Source of the DNA: Plasmopara viticola
Taxonomy: Eukaryota; Oomycota; Peronosporomycetes; Peronosporales; Peronosporaceae
Assembly: GCA_001695595.3 (NCBI GenBank)
Contig: MBPM02000014.1
Span: 806,001-870,000 of the forward strand
Reading direction: 5' to 3'
DNA length: 64,000 nt
Shown here: piece after piece, positions 21,928 to 33,173 of the stretch
Numbering within the stretch: the first letter of the stretch is position 1
Layout of the letters: every line of letters starts with the position of its first letter
Notes under the pieces: generated by a model
Told to the model about the DNA's origin: nothing
Database searches by the model: none
The model's input: only the letters and a program-made list of their open reading frames with translations
Translations under genes and position numbers: made by a program

Positions 21928-22779
21928 CTACACTTTCCTACTTGTTTTTGTTACTTTCGGCTTTAATGGTGCAAATGACATCCTATGGATCTCACATGGT
22001 CCGTACTTGGCTATGGCAGCCACGTGGGCTTGCGTTGGGTACCCCTTATGCTGCGCTAATCCATACTGCGGAAACTTGTCGTCGTATTCGCGCATGATTC
22101 GATCTCGTGTGACTTTGGCAATGATAGAGGCCGCCGCGATGCTAAAAACCTTTGAATCTCCTTTCACCACCGCCTCAGCCGGTAGCTCCAGCGTTGGTGG
22201 TAGCTTATTGCCATCTACGAGCACGAACGTCTTGTCATTTTGCTGCAATTGCTCCGCCACCTCATTCACCGATTTAGACATAGATTCCAGTGATGCTTGC
22301 AAAATGTTAATCTCATCAATGCGTTGCGCACTGTTTACGTGTACAGCGTACGCTATCCTCGGGTGAGTAGTAAGCAACTCAAACAACGCCTCGCGTTGTG
22401 GCTCTAAAATCTTCTTGCTGTCGTTAATGCCCGCGATTGCCACCTCTGGCGGTACGTGACATGCGGCAGCTACTACCGGTCCAGCTAGAGGTCCTCGACC
22501 GGCTTCATCCACTCCGATTACAGTAGTGTAACCTTTCGCTTCGTAGCGAGTCTCAAAACATCGCGAGAGTGTTGAAAGCGGCAAAGTTCCTTTATCTATA
22601 ACCACTTTCTTCGGCTTCGAAATGCGTCGAGCACGGATAACTGTTTTAATAGGATTTGCTTGCTGTGCTTGAATTTTGTTTAAACGTGGCGAGCGGCGTG
22701 GTGCAGTCGCGGCAGCAGCCCTTAACGTACGCTTCATTGTTTCGTGACGACTATGAATCTGGCTGGCCAAAAAAATCAT
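21928..22779 (-). CDS. Ribonuclease HII of bacterial type
   Basis: The frame encodes 283 aa from the first ATG (22779), or 269 aa from a second ATG at 22737. The catalytic core is GVDEAGRGPLAGPVVAAA (Asp91/Glu92 in the longer form), LVDGN and AKVTRD, completing the DEDD set that cleaves RNA in RNA-DNA hybrids. HKGYPT, the bacterial RnhB signature, follows and the protein ends near HRMSFAPL. Eukaryotic RNase H2A proteins have a different C-terminal half and need two partners, so this is probably a single-subunit enzyme. The first 60-70 residues are basic and Arg/Ala-rich (KRTLRAAAATAPRRSPRL) and could be a mitochondrial or nuclear signal. No intron is needed. It could derive from an organelle or by transfer. 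It converges with the myosin gene. Confidence 0.9.
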   Translation of the reverse strand: MIFLASQIHSRHETMKRTLRAAAATAPRRSPRLNKIQAQQANPIKTVIRARRISKPKKVVIDKGTLPLSTLSRCFETRYEAKGYTTVIGVDEAGRGPLAGPVVAAACHVPPEVAIAGINDSKKILEPQREALFELLTTHPRIAYAVHVNSAQRIDEINILQASLESMSKSVNEVAEQLQQNDKTFVLVDGNKLPPTLELPAEAVVKGDSKVFSIAAASIIAKVTRDRIMREYDDKFPQYGLAQHKGYPTQAHVAAIAKYGPCEIHRMSFAPLKPKVTKTSRKV

Positions 22780-23257
22780 AGCTATTTGTAATTTTTAAAC
22801 CACACAAAAGTATCATCCAGCATAATTATGCATTAAAAACGATTTCAGTTAGTGTGCTACCTAAAAAGTGTTGCTACGATAAGCGTGTATACTGTGTGAA
22901 AAGCTTGGAAAAGGTTGGGGTGACGCCCTCCTTCCAAGCGCGGGGGCTAATTGCTCACGCGCTTCGGGCAGGTGCTCTCGGGCATCTGCAGGTCTCTAAC
23001 GAGTCTCACCATCGACGCGACGGTCTCCAGCACCAGGCGCCACCTGGGCTCTTACCAATTCAGAGCTAAGCAGAATAATGGAAGACCCTCACAACCTCGG
23101 TGCTGGCTGCACTGCCCGCCGAACGAGACCCGACGTATGCGGACACCACTCTATGCCGTGGACTAGCAAGACTGAGCCTAGCACGTGCATAACTTGGCAA
23201 CGCGATAACGTAATACATTACATTACTGTGTGACATAAGTCTGAGCATTAACTGATG

Positions 23258-23299
23258 ATTTAACAGATAAGCAGTAACATTTAACAGATAAGCAGTAAC
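23258..23299 (+). repeat. 21-bp tandem repeat, two copies
   Basis: ATTTAACAGATAAGCAGTAAC is present twice head to tail with no mismatch and no spacer. Such exact adjacency points to a recent slippage or repair duplication. Confidence 0.85.
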
Positions 23300-24248
23300 A
23301 TGGGTCTTACTAGCTATGTTGAAACATATATTTTCTGGCTAAGAAAGCTCAGCAGAATTACAATCGCAAATAGCGATCTGCGATTCGTGCTTGCTCTACG
23401 GAACGACAGTCAGAGATGCTTTTTCATAGCGAGTGGCACTAGTAGTCAATCTACACTTTAGTCGTTCTCCCTATCCTGTCGCCACGTCATAGATTAGACG
23501 AAAATCACTGATAAGATATTTGGGTCCCCTGGACCGGATCTGTTATCGCTGTTCAAACATTTTGCGGCAATAACAGCCTAGACCTTGAGGCTCGGAACGC
23601 GCCAAATTACGTCAAGTTTTTATCGCCTTTCGGCGTACTTAATTTAATTTAACGAGAGCTACTTCTTTGCGCTTTACCTTGCTCTCAGCACCTCCTCCAC
23701 CTCACCAGGGTCTGAGGATCGAAGCAAATCATCTGATCGACTGCAACACGATCAGCTAATGTCAATTTGGAATCATTTACATGCTTACGGCGCAGACAGA
23801 GATTTCTTGACATCAAGCGCTCTTTGATCTTAGACGGAAGCAGCGTAAAATTAGTACAAATTTCCAAGGGCCAGTCGTTTTCTAATATTGCCTAGCAATA
23901 CTGGCACCAATCGTGTGCAGCGCAGGTAAATAATCCTTATTACCAAGAACCTCTCTTCATTACTAAGGTGCTTGCTTGAAAAAAAGAACAAGCTTTGCCT
24001 TGCTGATCCACATTTGTGCTTATTTATTTGAAAAGCTTTTTTGGCTTCAAAGAAATCCGACACCGAAGTGGCGGCCAATATACCTGTCCATTACATGATT
24101 TCCACACATATCTGCAACATTCCCTCTCCAGATATACCCAGTTTTGACTTTAGAAGCTGCTGCCAAGGCTGCCAACTCATACAGGTAGTCTTATGATGTG
24201 TTTTAACTTTTGTAGTCTGTTGACGCTGTTGCATTTCCGTCTTGATTC

Positions 24249-24297
24249 AATTTTAGTGCCTACAGATCCGCCCTCAGGATCTGTAGGCACTAAAATT
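24249..24297. repeat. Perfect 21-bp hairpin with 7-nt loop
   Basis: The left arm at 24249-24269 (AATTTTAGTGCC then TACAGATCC) is exactly complementary to the right arm at 24277-24297; the loop is GCCCTCA. Pairing stops at the next base on each side. The arm length is in the small-RNA range, but the stem is shorter than most microRNA precursors. It may also be a collapsed inverted-repeat element. It lies 516 bp upstream of the GRAM-VASt start codon. Confidence 0.85.
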
Positions 24298-24736
24298 TGT
24301 TTCTTTTGATTTTAGCAAAGATTACATCCTGGCCGGGTTGTCAGACTAAGTAAGCCTGTCCAATCCGAGTATTGTCCCAACCGTGCTCGCTGAAACTTCC
24401 ACCAGGGTTTCTGCGCACCGGTTCCGCTCTGCAAGCGTAGCGTGAATGACCTCAATCTCGGAAGGCAATACACCTCGCGCATGTTAAATTAGCTTAAGAC
24501 ACTCCAGTATTCTTGTTAAAGCCTCTGCAACCTAACTATAGTTGCCTAAGCCTACACCGGAACGTCAGTATCTGTGAGCGCAGATTACTCAACACTAGGC
24601 TATAAATCAGTGTTTTGCAGCCAATTCGTACTTTTAGTTCTAAATGTCTCTAATTATCCTTTCAAATCGTCTATCTCCACCTATTTATCTCTTTATTTAT
24701 TCAATAACCAATGGTATTGAACAGTTTTACACCATC

Positions 24737-24750
24737 TCATCCTACGTTTT
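24737..24750 (+). promoter_or_regulatory. Oomycete Inr-like promoter element
   Basis: TCATCCTACGTTTT matches the oomycete initiator TCATTYYNCAWTTT at 12 of 14 positions. It lies 63-76 bp before the ATG at 24813, a normal distance for oomycete transcription starts. Confidence 0.45.
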
Positions 24751-24812
24751 CGTCGGCAACGTGCACTTCAGTTTCGTAGTGTCTGAAAGTCTCACTACTC
24801 TGAAGACGAGCG

Positions 24813-27179
24813 ATGGAACTTTCGGTGTTTCCGAGTCCAACCGGACCTTTCTCCTTACCGTCGTCCGCGTCGTCAACTAGCAGCAGTGAAAGTCGTTCAC
24901 ACCGCCATCGCCACGAGCACGCTAATCGACGCGCGACGTGTACACGCACAACTGACTCAAATATCGGAGTAGACGCACGCGACGACGTGTACCATCGCCA
25001 CCGCAAAGAACAGCAAAGAAATTTGGTGCAGCAGCATCGGCGTCGCCACCATACGAGCTCAAGTTTCTCTGACAAGAGCATGGGCTCTTTCAGTAGCAGG
25101 AAGGAAAGCGACGAGCTGTCGTTGGCGAGCACGTGCGACGATCGGCCGCGACGGAAGGTACCTCTGGACAAAGAGATGATTTCTTCCGACATTTCTACGC
25201 AGAACGAGCAGGAGAAGGAGCAAGAGCAGATGCGCGACCAAGTCATTTGTATGATATTTGACCTGCCCGAGACTACACAATTTTATCAAGGTACAGTGCA
25301 GGCAGGTCGACGAACCTCGTCAAGATTGATTCACTTTGGTGCTTCTTGTTTGCTCTTTGCATTGCAGACTTTTCCTGTGCCATTGCGTCGACGTTGGCTA
25401 TGCACGGACGCATGTATCCGACGAGTTCTCACGTGTGCTTCTACTCGAATGTCTTTGGCCGTGAAAGAAAGGTGAGAACGTTAGAGTGGGTGAAACTTGT
25501 TTGAGGCTTTATGACGTTACTCCTCGATTTTGCACGTGATTATCGTACTGAGGCTATCTTTTGCTGTGTGTTGTTGGTCGTGCTGTCTTTAGATTCTGAT
25601 CCCCTACGAGTCCATTTGCGAAATCAAAAAGACGACGACAATGATGTTTCAACACGCAATCCGTCTTACCACGTTTGACAAAGATGAGTACACATTTACG
25701 AGCTTCTGGGGCAATAACCGCGATAGCTGTTGTGACCTTATTCTTAAGACGCGTGACCGCGTGCTCGCTAAATCAAGACCCACTTCAGGAAAGTTATCGG
25801 ACTCGCGCTTTACTGCGCCGCAAACGTCTCGTGTGGTCAACGATACTCAATTGCTGACTTCATCCTCAATACCATCGCAGGGTAGTTCTGTTGCAGCAGG
25901 ACAGTCAGAAGAAGAGGAAGAAAGAGAGGTAGATGTAGAAGCTTCTTGTGGTCAAGACGACACCGCAGAATGCAGCAATGGCGATGCAATTCGAGCAGAT
26001 AAAAATAACGACACTTATGGTCAGACGAATCCAACAATTCCGCGTCGACACAGAGTGGTTTCGGATGTCGATTCGATTGCACCCAAGGATATTTCGATGA
26101 CGCAGATTTATAAGGAGGTCTTTCCTTTATCGGCCGATACATTCATGCAGCTTTTCTTGCTGGACAATGCTCCGTTTGGGCTGGACAAGTTTAATGAACA
26201 AATGGGGTCTACAGAAATGACTGTCAGTCCTTGGGTAACTCCGTCGGAAGACGATAAATCTTTTGGCACGTTCTTAAATTCAAAATATGAGGCAAATCTT
26301 GCACTGACGCGTTGTTACGAAACAGGTTTGACTCGCTCTCTGCAATTTCGAACTCCGATTGAGGCCCCGATCGGTCCAAAGTCGTCTAAGGTTGACGTGG
26401 TACGTTTGCCATTTAACTGCTCCATTCTATTTTGTATGGAATTTTGACTCACAGTGTGGTAAATTTCTTTTTATCCGCAGCTTCAATGTATGAAAGAAAA
26501 TGCTCAGGGGGTTCGTGTTGTTGAGAGCTCTACCCGACTTGTGGATATACCCTATGGAGACTATTTTAGTGTGGAAGATCGATGGACCATCGTGCCACAG
26601 CCATCGAATCCTGATGCTTGCAAAATATATATAGAGCTTAAGGTACGTTGTGGGTAGCAGAATGACTTGTTGTTGATTGACGATAAAAAGAGTCATGTCT
26701 TGTCACTGATTCAGGTAGTTTTTGGTAAGTCCACATTCTGGCAAAACACAATTGAGTCGCGTGCTATAAAAGAAAATCGAACGAAATGGGAGAAATGGAT
26801 CAACATGGCGAAAGAATTTCTGGACTCAAGAAATGTCAAAGGAGAGGGATGCACCGTGGAGAGCTCCCTATTAAGTTCTTCAGACAACGAAGTTGTGCAG
26901 GACGCTCCTAGAAAGGGTCTTCGATCGACGAAACACCGAGGCAAGCTGCGTCACCGGCATCAATATTCTATTGACGCAGTGATGCCGTCTGAAGGAGCTC
27001 GCGTTGCTCACGTAAAAGTGTTTCCTTGGGTTTTGGTCTTGCTTTTAGTGCTTGTTATTTTGCGTTTGCAAATGACGCTGTCGAGTATTGAGCGCTCTTT
27101 GCTGGTGAATACTCAGCGAATCGGCGATCTCCAAAATCATATAAAGAGTCTTCAAACACGATCATGTTTGGCTACGTAA
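24813..27179 (+). CDS. GRAM-VASt-transmembrane protein (LAM/Aster-like sterol transfer)
   Basis: Exons 24813-25290, 25368-25471, 25593-26399, 26481-26642 and 26715-27179 give about 671 aa. Residues 1-150 are Ser/His/Arg-rich and disordered. A GRAM domain (about 155-250) contains HVCFYSNVFG, the typical strand pattern, and WGNNRDSCCDLI. An acidic linker follows, then a VASt/StART-like domain (about 345-560), beginning DISMTQIYKEVFPLSADTF and including FRTPI, RLVDIPYGDYF and KSTFWQNTIES. One hydrophobic segment (about 619-640) sits near the C-terminus. This order is that of yeast Lam/Ysp2 and animal GRAMD1/Aster proteins, which sit in the ER and move sterols at contact sites with the plasma membrane. 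Many oomycetes take up sterols rather than make them, so a role in handling host sterol is an attractive inference. It converges with the next gene, 74 bp apart. Confidence 0.83.
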
Positions 27180-27253
27180 TAAGTTTCCGCTCAATTAAAT
27201 TATTTTACGAAGTCAAGATCTTTTTGATTGTTTGTGCATTGTTTGCTGTCGTA

Positions 27254-30200
27254 TTAAGTGCTTGTGCCATGGATTTCTACGCCTGTAGCATCAAACCACA
27301 TTGTATGAAAATTGACGCGTTTCTGCAAGCTATGAAGGAATTTATTCGCTTGAAGGTCCGTCTTGTGTTGCATAGAGCGGCGAAGCGATGAGAAATCTTC
27401 TTGCTGGTACATTCGAGTCCAATTTTTTTGCGTTGTGAGTTCGATTGGACTTAAAAGCTCTTGGCGCATTGAGTGCAACAAACGCTGCAATGAACGAAGG
27501 TGAGAAAGCTGGAGCGGGTTGTGCATCACGTACACGTCCGCCGGTAGGTTTGCGACCATTCTACTCATTTCGTAAAGCATCAACTCGTACGGTCTTACTG
27601 AAAGATCCGTGATCGAAAATGTTGGTCGAATAATGGATCCAACAACAGGTACGGATGATTTAGAATTCGCAAACCACGTTGCTAAGTTCGAGCCCGATGA
27701 GAGAAAGAGCAGTTGTTCTAGGTCAAGCAAACACACAAACAAATCAGCGTGTCACCAAGCAAAAAATAATCTACCAAGTGTCGAAAAACCCATACCTTTT
27801 GAGCTACTCTCATGATCCGAAGCACCACCAAACGAGTTTTCGTTAGCTGCTAACACGTCGTCAGGATATATTTGTACGGACGCAATAGCAATCGCTGTCG
27901 CACATGGCCGCCGTTTAAGACCTTTTTCAGAAACATGATCATCGCGAGATGCACTCCAGTGAAGCCACAGAATCAACCTGAGTGGCTTTCTTTGTCGAAA
28001 AAAGGAGTATTTTGGTGCAAAAGAAAGCTCCAGTTGAAATCGGGCATTTCCTGCTGATTCATCTGCCATATCAGTAGCAGAGAGGAATTCAGAAACAGTC
28101 GTGGATGAGCACGTCCAGCTTTGTACTGCCGGCTCCTCGGGAGCAGTAAGTACTACAAAACTGTCGTCGAGTGTTAAGCCAGAAAGATTCTTCAGCAACA
28201 CTTCTGCATGGACAAGTGACGATGACGGTGAGTATCGGAGCACACGAAATTGCTGCAGTACGATTTGTAGTTTACACGTTTCCAGCAAGTAACTTGAAAT
28301 ATTTTCCCTTGCTTCGTCTACATTGGTGGTCATGGTAGCGGCATCAAGCGGAGCACTGACAATCGTTTTCATGTCGACAAACGATTTGGCATTAGCAAGA
28401 TTGTTGCAGTCATAGTGCTCTTTTCTGTCAGCCAGATTACTCAGTTGTAGTTGACATTGTCGAGTGATTAAATTGATAAGATGGCGAGTCAGCGCGTCCT
28501 TGTCACTCACGATCACTTGTAAACGTTCCAAGTCTCGTGCTCCATGTTTCAGACGCACCGTAAGAGAATTTACAAGCTTGCCGAGCTGTGACTGCGAAGC
28601 CAAAGTATTTGCGAGACAATCCGTCTCTTTGTCGTCGTGATTCACATTTTTGTCACGAGATGAGGCCTTTTGGACGCGCTCAATGTAGCGAAAAGGATCC
28701 GACCCTAAGCGAGAAGTGCTCTTAGAGTTTATTTTTTTGCCATTGTTAGAACGTTTCTGGGAGTGCGGACCATGCTTGAGCTCGTTTCTTTCAAATAGCC
28801 GCAGCCGGTGACAAGAAAGTCTCGTCCGTGACTTCTGTGTGACAAGTACGCTACGCTTGATGAGCTGCCTGTCATTCGTAGACCGATCGGCGCCCCCTTT
28901 GTCTTCAATGCTGCTACTATTCGCGTCAGGTATGTAATTCAGGAGATGTACTTGACAAAACGCCATGGAATCTCCCGTATAATTTTGTGCAAAGTTACCA
29001 ATACACGCATGACCTACATGGGTAAAAGCTAGTAAACCATACAGTGCAAGTTGAGCTACGAATGGAGAACAGACATTAGACGAGCTAGCTTTGCTCACAT
29101 AAAAGAAGATCCATGGATACATTTTGTACGTCGCTGGAGAACCCCAGCATGAAAAATGAATGTTCGGCATCGTCACAGCGCACACAGAGCACGTGGTGCT
29201 GGCTCAAAACATTATTGTCCCACAGAAATCTGACACATGGCGTATTATTAGCCTTGTTAAGCAAAAAGACATCTCGAGTAATGGATTCAAACGTACATGT
29301 CAACAGGACGGAAGGGCAGTACATAGGAAACAAGTACTATTCCATTTGCCTGCACATATATCGTATTACTGGCCGTCCCTGTCACGACTAATGTCGCCAC
29401 GTTAATTTCTGGTCGAGAAGATCGAGCGGCCGGCTTCATATCCCACGATAAAGTTGCAGTCGTCTCATTGAGGACCGAAGCTCTTAAATTCCATTCGTTG
29501 AGCCCAGTAATAAAGCAACAGCATGTAATCGATTCTGGCTTCGATGGTATGCCACTGCTCTGGGACGCTAGATAGTGACATTCCACGACTTCAATGTTTT
29601 CAACTCCCAAATTTAAGATGTTCCAGACATGAACATCACTAAATCAAGAAAAGCACACCAATCCGGATTAAATAGGAAAACTACCGTCTCAAGCAATGCA
29701 ATCAACTTTGTTTACCGGTCAGCTAAGAATGAATCGGATTTTCGCAGCGTATGAATCAGCAGATGTGAAGCAGAGCACTGAGTGTCGGATACATACACAC
29801 AAGAAACCACTTCAAATGACCTTGACAGATGGTCTTCCAGGTCGCGAAACACGTCCACTTGCTTTCGCCATACGTAGAATTCACAAGTATTCTCCTGTGT
29901 GCCTCTTTGACGCTTAAGAATCATTGCTTTCTGCAAATTGCGTTGAAAAAGCAATATGTGGGGACCATCCGTTACGAAACATTGCAGCGAATTGCAATAT
30001 TTACCAGTCGATGCATCAGTGTCATCGCCTCGCGCATTCTCATCACGTGTCCAGATTTCCATCTTGTTTAGTAAGCGCAAACCGATCACGTCATTGCTAT
30101 CTGTCTCGTACAATGTGCAGAAGAATAGAAGACTTTGTGCTTCAGATGATGCGTCATCAACAGAATTACATGTATTTTGCTTTGCGATTCGTTGACGTTT

Positions 30201-30567
30201 GCGAAGTACTGATAAATTCTCCACTGGTGGTTCACGATCGCTTCCTCCTGTAGCCTGAAAAACTAGTAGTGGGTAGTAACTGTATTATCAAACAGCTTAT
30301 GTAAGTGTTTCGCTGCAACGAAAAGATCGATCAGTTACTCTACTAGTAATGCCGAGCGTACATGGCAAGTTCGGTGTCTTCCACTTCTTTGGCAGCAACA
30401 AGACGCGCGTTTGCTGGCAGCGCAAAGGCCTCATCGTATTTGATGCTACAGGGACACCACAAAACCTTTTTTGTCGCAGCGTGGATGACAATGCGCTGAA
30501 GCTGCAGCTTCCCAAGCTCGCAGCGCACGAGGAAGAGCGCGTCACCCCACCCTAGTAATTTTGTCAT
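27254..30567 (-). CDS. Six-exon protein, N-terminal propeller-like; distant FANCB/FAAP100 resemblance
   Basis: Exons on the minus strand are 30567-30362, 30240-29716, 29638-29323, 29252-29099, 29055-27796 and 27717-27254, about 974 aa. The first junction is the least certain; the others keep frame and have GT-AG ends, and intron 4 is only 43 nt. The N-terminal third is rich in beta-strand patterns (DALFLVRCEL, DVHVWNILNLG, VTDGPHILLFQ) like a propeller. The middle is basic and disordered, then helical (LERLQVIVSDKDALTRHLI), followed by a beta-sandwich-like part and a helical tail. Fanconi core subunits FANCB and FAAP100 share this layout, but I cannot show homology. No catalytic motif is present. 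The start codon lies 85 bp from the divergent hydrolase gene. Confidence 0.6.
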
Positions 30568-30652
30568 TAGTCAGGGTACTCTTTATAAACCAAGGTTACG
30601 TACAACATTAGTGTGAAAGGATACGCTAATCTATCACTTTTTATACTCGACC
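30568..30652. promoter_or_regulatory. Compact bidirectional promoter region
   Basis: Only 85 bp separate the start codons of two divergent genes. The block contains TTTATAA at 30583-30589 and CTATCACTTTTTATAC just before the plus-strand ATG; the latter partly matches an Inr (CACTTTT for CAWTTTT). Both 5' UTRs must fit here or overlap. Confidence 0.5.
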
Positions 30653-32383
30653 ATGCAACGCACGAAGCTGTTGCTGGCAGTGCTTTTGTCGCCAGTGTGG
30701 CTCAGTGTCGCCGCAATTTGGGGCGTCCTCGGACTCCTTTTCACTATGCAACCAAGGCGGATGGTTCTAGTCGCGCTTTTGTTGTTGTGGGTGCCTTGGA
30801 CCTTTAGTCAATGGAAGTCGCAAACGCTCCCCATCCAAACTCCTGCCGCCGCGACAATGTCCCTGGTGCTGAGTCTTATATTGCCTGCACAATGGTTGCT
30901 GCATGTATCAAACTGGGTGGTATTGGTGCATTTTATTGTCCACTACACTAAGACTTCAACACTTTGGTTTGAAACACTTGCATGTTTTGTATCGATGTGG
31001 GGTTCAATGAGTCGTCTCAGACTGTGGCTACCGGCGGACGAAAACGTTTTACATGCAGTTGAGCACCAGATTTACGAAAGCTTGTTAGACGACGGTTTTT
31101 CACTGCAAAAGGTGGCTGGCCTGGGAACGGTTTACGTACCGTATACTGGCGAGAAGACCAGAAAGCCTCGGACGCTTGTGCTGGTACACGGATACGGCGC
31201 TGGAAACGCATTCTGGGCTCCGGTAATGTATTTTGTCGCAAGGTGAGAGCGAGTGCGTGGTCTTACTTTGTACCTTATCATGTTTGAAGAATCTGCGAGA
31301 TTTAGCAAAGGTCTTTGACGTGGTAGGAGCATATTTGGGGCTACATTTATCAAGGTATCAATGACGAGATTAGTATTGTGCAGTATGTCGTGGAGTGGAA
31401 AGGAGTTGGACGATCAGTTCGTCCTGTTTTCAAACCAAAAACTGTTGCCGAAGCGGATGCGTTTTTTGTCGAATCACTTGAGGAGTGGAGGACAAAACTA
31501 GAGGTGAGTTGAGAAGCTGCCCTGTTCCAATATACGTGTTTGTCAATTGATGTCTGGGGTGCTATTTCCAGCTGAATAAAATCATACTTTGTGGCCATTC
31601 AATGGGAGCGCTTTACGCAACATACTATGCTGCTAAGTATCCAAAAGCACTAGAACACGTGATCTTGGTTTCACCTGCTGGTGTCCATGCGTCGTCGTTA
31701 ACCCATTCAGAGCTACCGCTGAGTCGCCGAATCACATATGCGCTGCATTTAACACCAATGGTGCGTAAATTTGATATCTTGTCGCGCTTGTTGCTTGGAT
31801 ATTCATTCTGCTGCCACATAGTCGGTAGCTCGCGCCATGGGCCCTCTCGGACCACGTTTGGTCCACTGGATGGTAAAGAAACGTATTTCGTGGACCCCAC
31901 CTAGCAATGCAATCCGAACGGGTGAGCTAAATTTTGAGCTATTGGCCAAATACTGCTACCATAATTGGGCCTTAAAAGCATCGGGAGATATTGCTGTACA
32001 CACTCATTTACACCCAGTACGTCGGTCACATTTTGTTGTTTCTAAGTTTATCGTTATCGATTTAATACTTTGTTGGGGTGCTGGGTGTTAAGGGTGCGGC
32101 TGCTCGGGGAAAACCACTTTCAGAAATCATCATACCGGAAAAATGGACCCTGCCCGTGACATTTGTATATGGCGGTGGACCAGACTGGATGCCGAAAGAA
32201 CACGGTGAGGCTGTAGTGGAGCGTCTTAAGAATGCCGATCGCTACGGCAGTTTCCGTGTCATCCCATTGTCTGGTCATCAAGTCTTCATGGATAATCCAA
32301 GTGAATTTAGTCGCGTGCTTATTTCGGCGGTCCGCGACTGGGAAATTGCTGGCAAGGCCAAAGTAACCTTTCCGGAATTTTGA
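30653..32383 (+). CDS. Membrane-anchored alpha/beta hydrolase, CGI-58/ABHD4-5-like (copy 1)
   Basis: Exons 30653-31222, 31290-31322, 31384-31503, 31572-31760, 31822-32016 and 32093-32383 give about 465 aa; exon 2 is only 33 nt. The first ~130 residues hold several hydrophobic segments, absent from animal ABHD5. The hydrolase part has the oxyanion motif LVHGYGAGNAFW (about 176), the nucleophile elbow GHSMG with Ser251, an Asp at about 400 (GGGPDWM) and His431. The same His starts an HX4D motif (HQVFMD), the acyltransferase signature of CGI-58 and ABHD4/5. The serine is present, unlike in animal ABHD5, so lipase or N-acyl phospholipase activity is possible. A phospholipid or lysophosphatidate substrate is inferred. 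A paralogue lies 2.7 kb downstream. Confidence 0.85.
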
Positions 32384-33173
32384 TGAAACAAATTGAGACC
32401 AGTAAAATAAATTGATGAGCAGAGGTATGATCAAAGTCGCTCGTTGATGATCTTAGTGAAGCGAGTGAAAGAATTAAGTTGATCGACTCCCAAATGCTGG
32501 GCGACAAATACCACTCTGCGGTACTTGGTATAGTAGAAATCTCTAATCTTTACATTAGAAAGATAACAAGGCGGTGCGTTTGTCGCTTTCTTTTGCTATC
32601 ATGAACGAAGAGCAAGGGCTAGAGGCACTTTGATGAGGATTGCATCGAAAAGTAAAGGTGCTTTGATAGGACTCAGAACTACCTGATGTCTCGCTTCTTA
32701 GAGCTCGTGGGAGCCGTACCTACGGCTTTATCCCATAGACTGAGGTTTTGGTCCGGTGAAATGGGACAACCTAGACCATCACTCAGTCATTCATACAAGT
32801 TTCCGAAGCAACCATCGAGTACTCGTTTTGGGAGAAAAGGAAACGGCTCAGATCTGCCGCTGGATCCGCGATAGTGCCGAAGATCGTAGAATTTGTCCGT
32901 TCGATGCGGTTCAGTGTACATTCCGTGGTTTGAGTTGCACCTACTGGGAAGACGACAGTGCTGTCTTTAGGCAAACCAACTTTGGATTAGCCTTAACCGC
33001 ACATTTGAGTCCGTCCATACAGCTGTGTCGACGTTTGATCGACCCCCACTACATGGCTCTCTTTCCGACGAGGAGACGTCGACCATCGCGTCACTATCGC
33101 TGGTATCACTCTTGTCATCGAATGCAAGAGGTATACTGCCGGATTCGTCGCTGTCAGGGCTTAAGGGTGCAGA
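32384..33173. other. Region between hydrolase copies, weak repeat remnant
   Basis: Beyond the 3' flank of copy 1, short frames on both strands show no domain of their own. The part from about 32700 may be the degraded C-terminal end of the LINE-like fragment immediately to the right, read on the minus strand, but there is no intact motif. Confidence 0.4.

Larger units (their letters stand above)
22780..24812. other. Intergenic region with tandem repeat and long hairpin
   Basis: No gene recognised. A GC-richer block at about 22915-23160 stands out from AT-rich surroundings; I cannot assign it to a family. A two-copy 21-bp tandem repeat lies at 23258-23299 and a perfect 21-bp hairpin at 24249-24297, listed separately. 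The last 80 bp are the probable promoter of the GRAM-VASt gene. Confidence 0.5.

Noticed and set aside
24737..25246. Minus-strand 169-codon Cys/Ser/Trp-rich frame
   Set aside because: Shadow of the first GRAM-VASt exon; the plus strand joins four further exons with clear domains.
30362..30567. Separate short minus-strand gene
   Set aside because: Its frame and strand pattern fit the first exon of the 974-aa gene, and an intron with GT-AG ends can join it. The exact junction remains uncertain.
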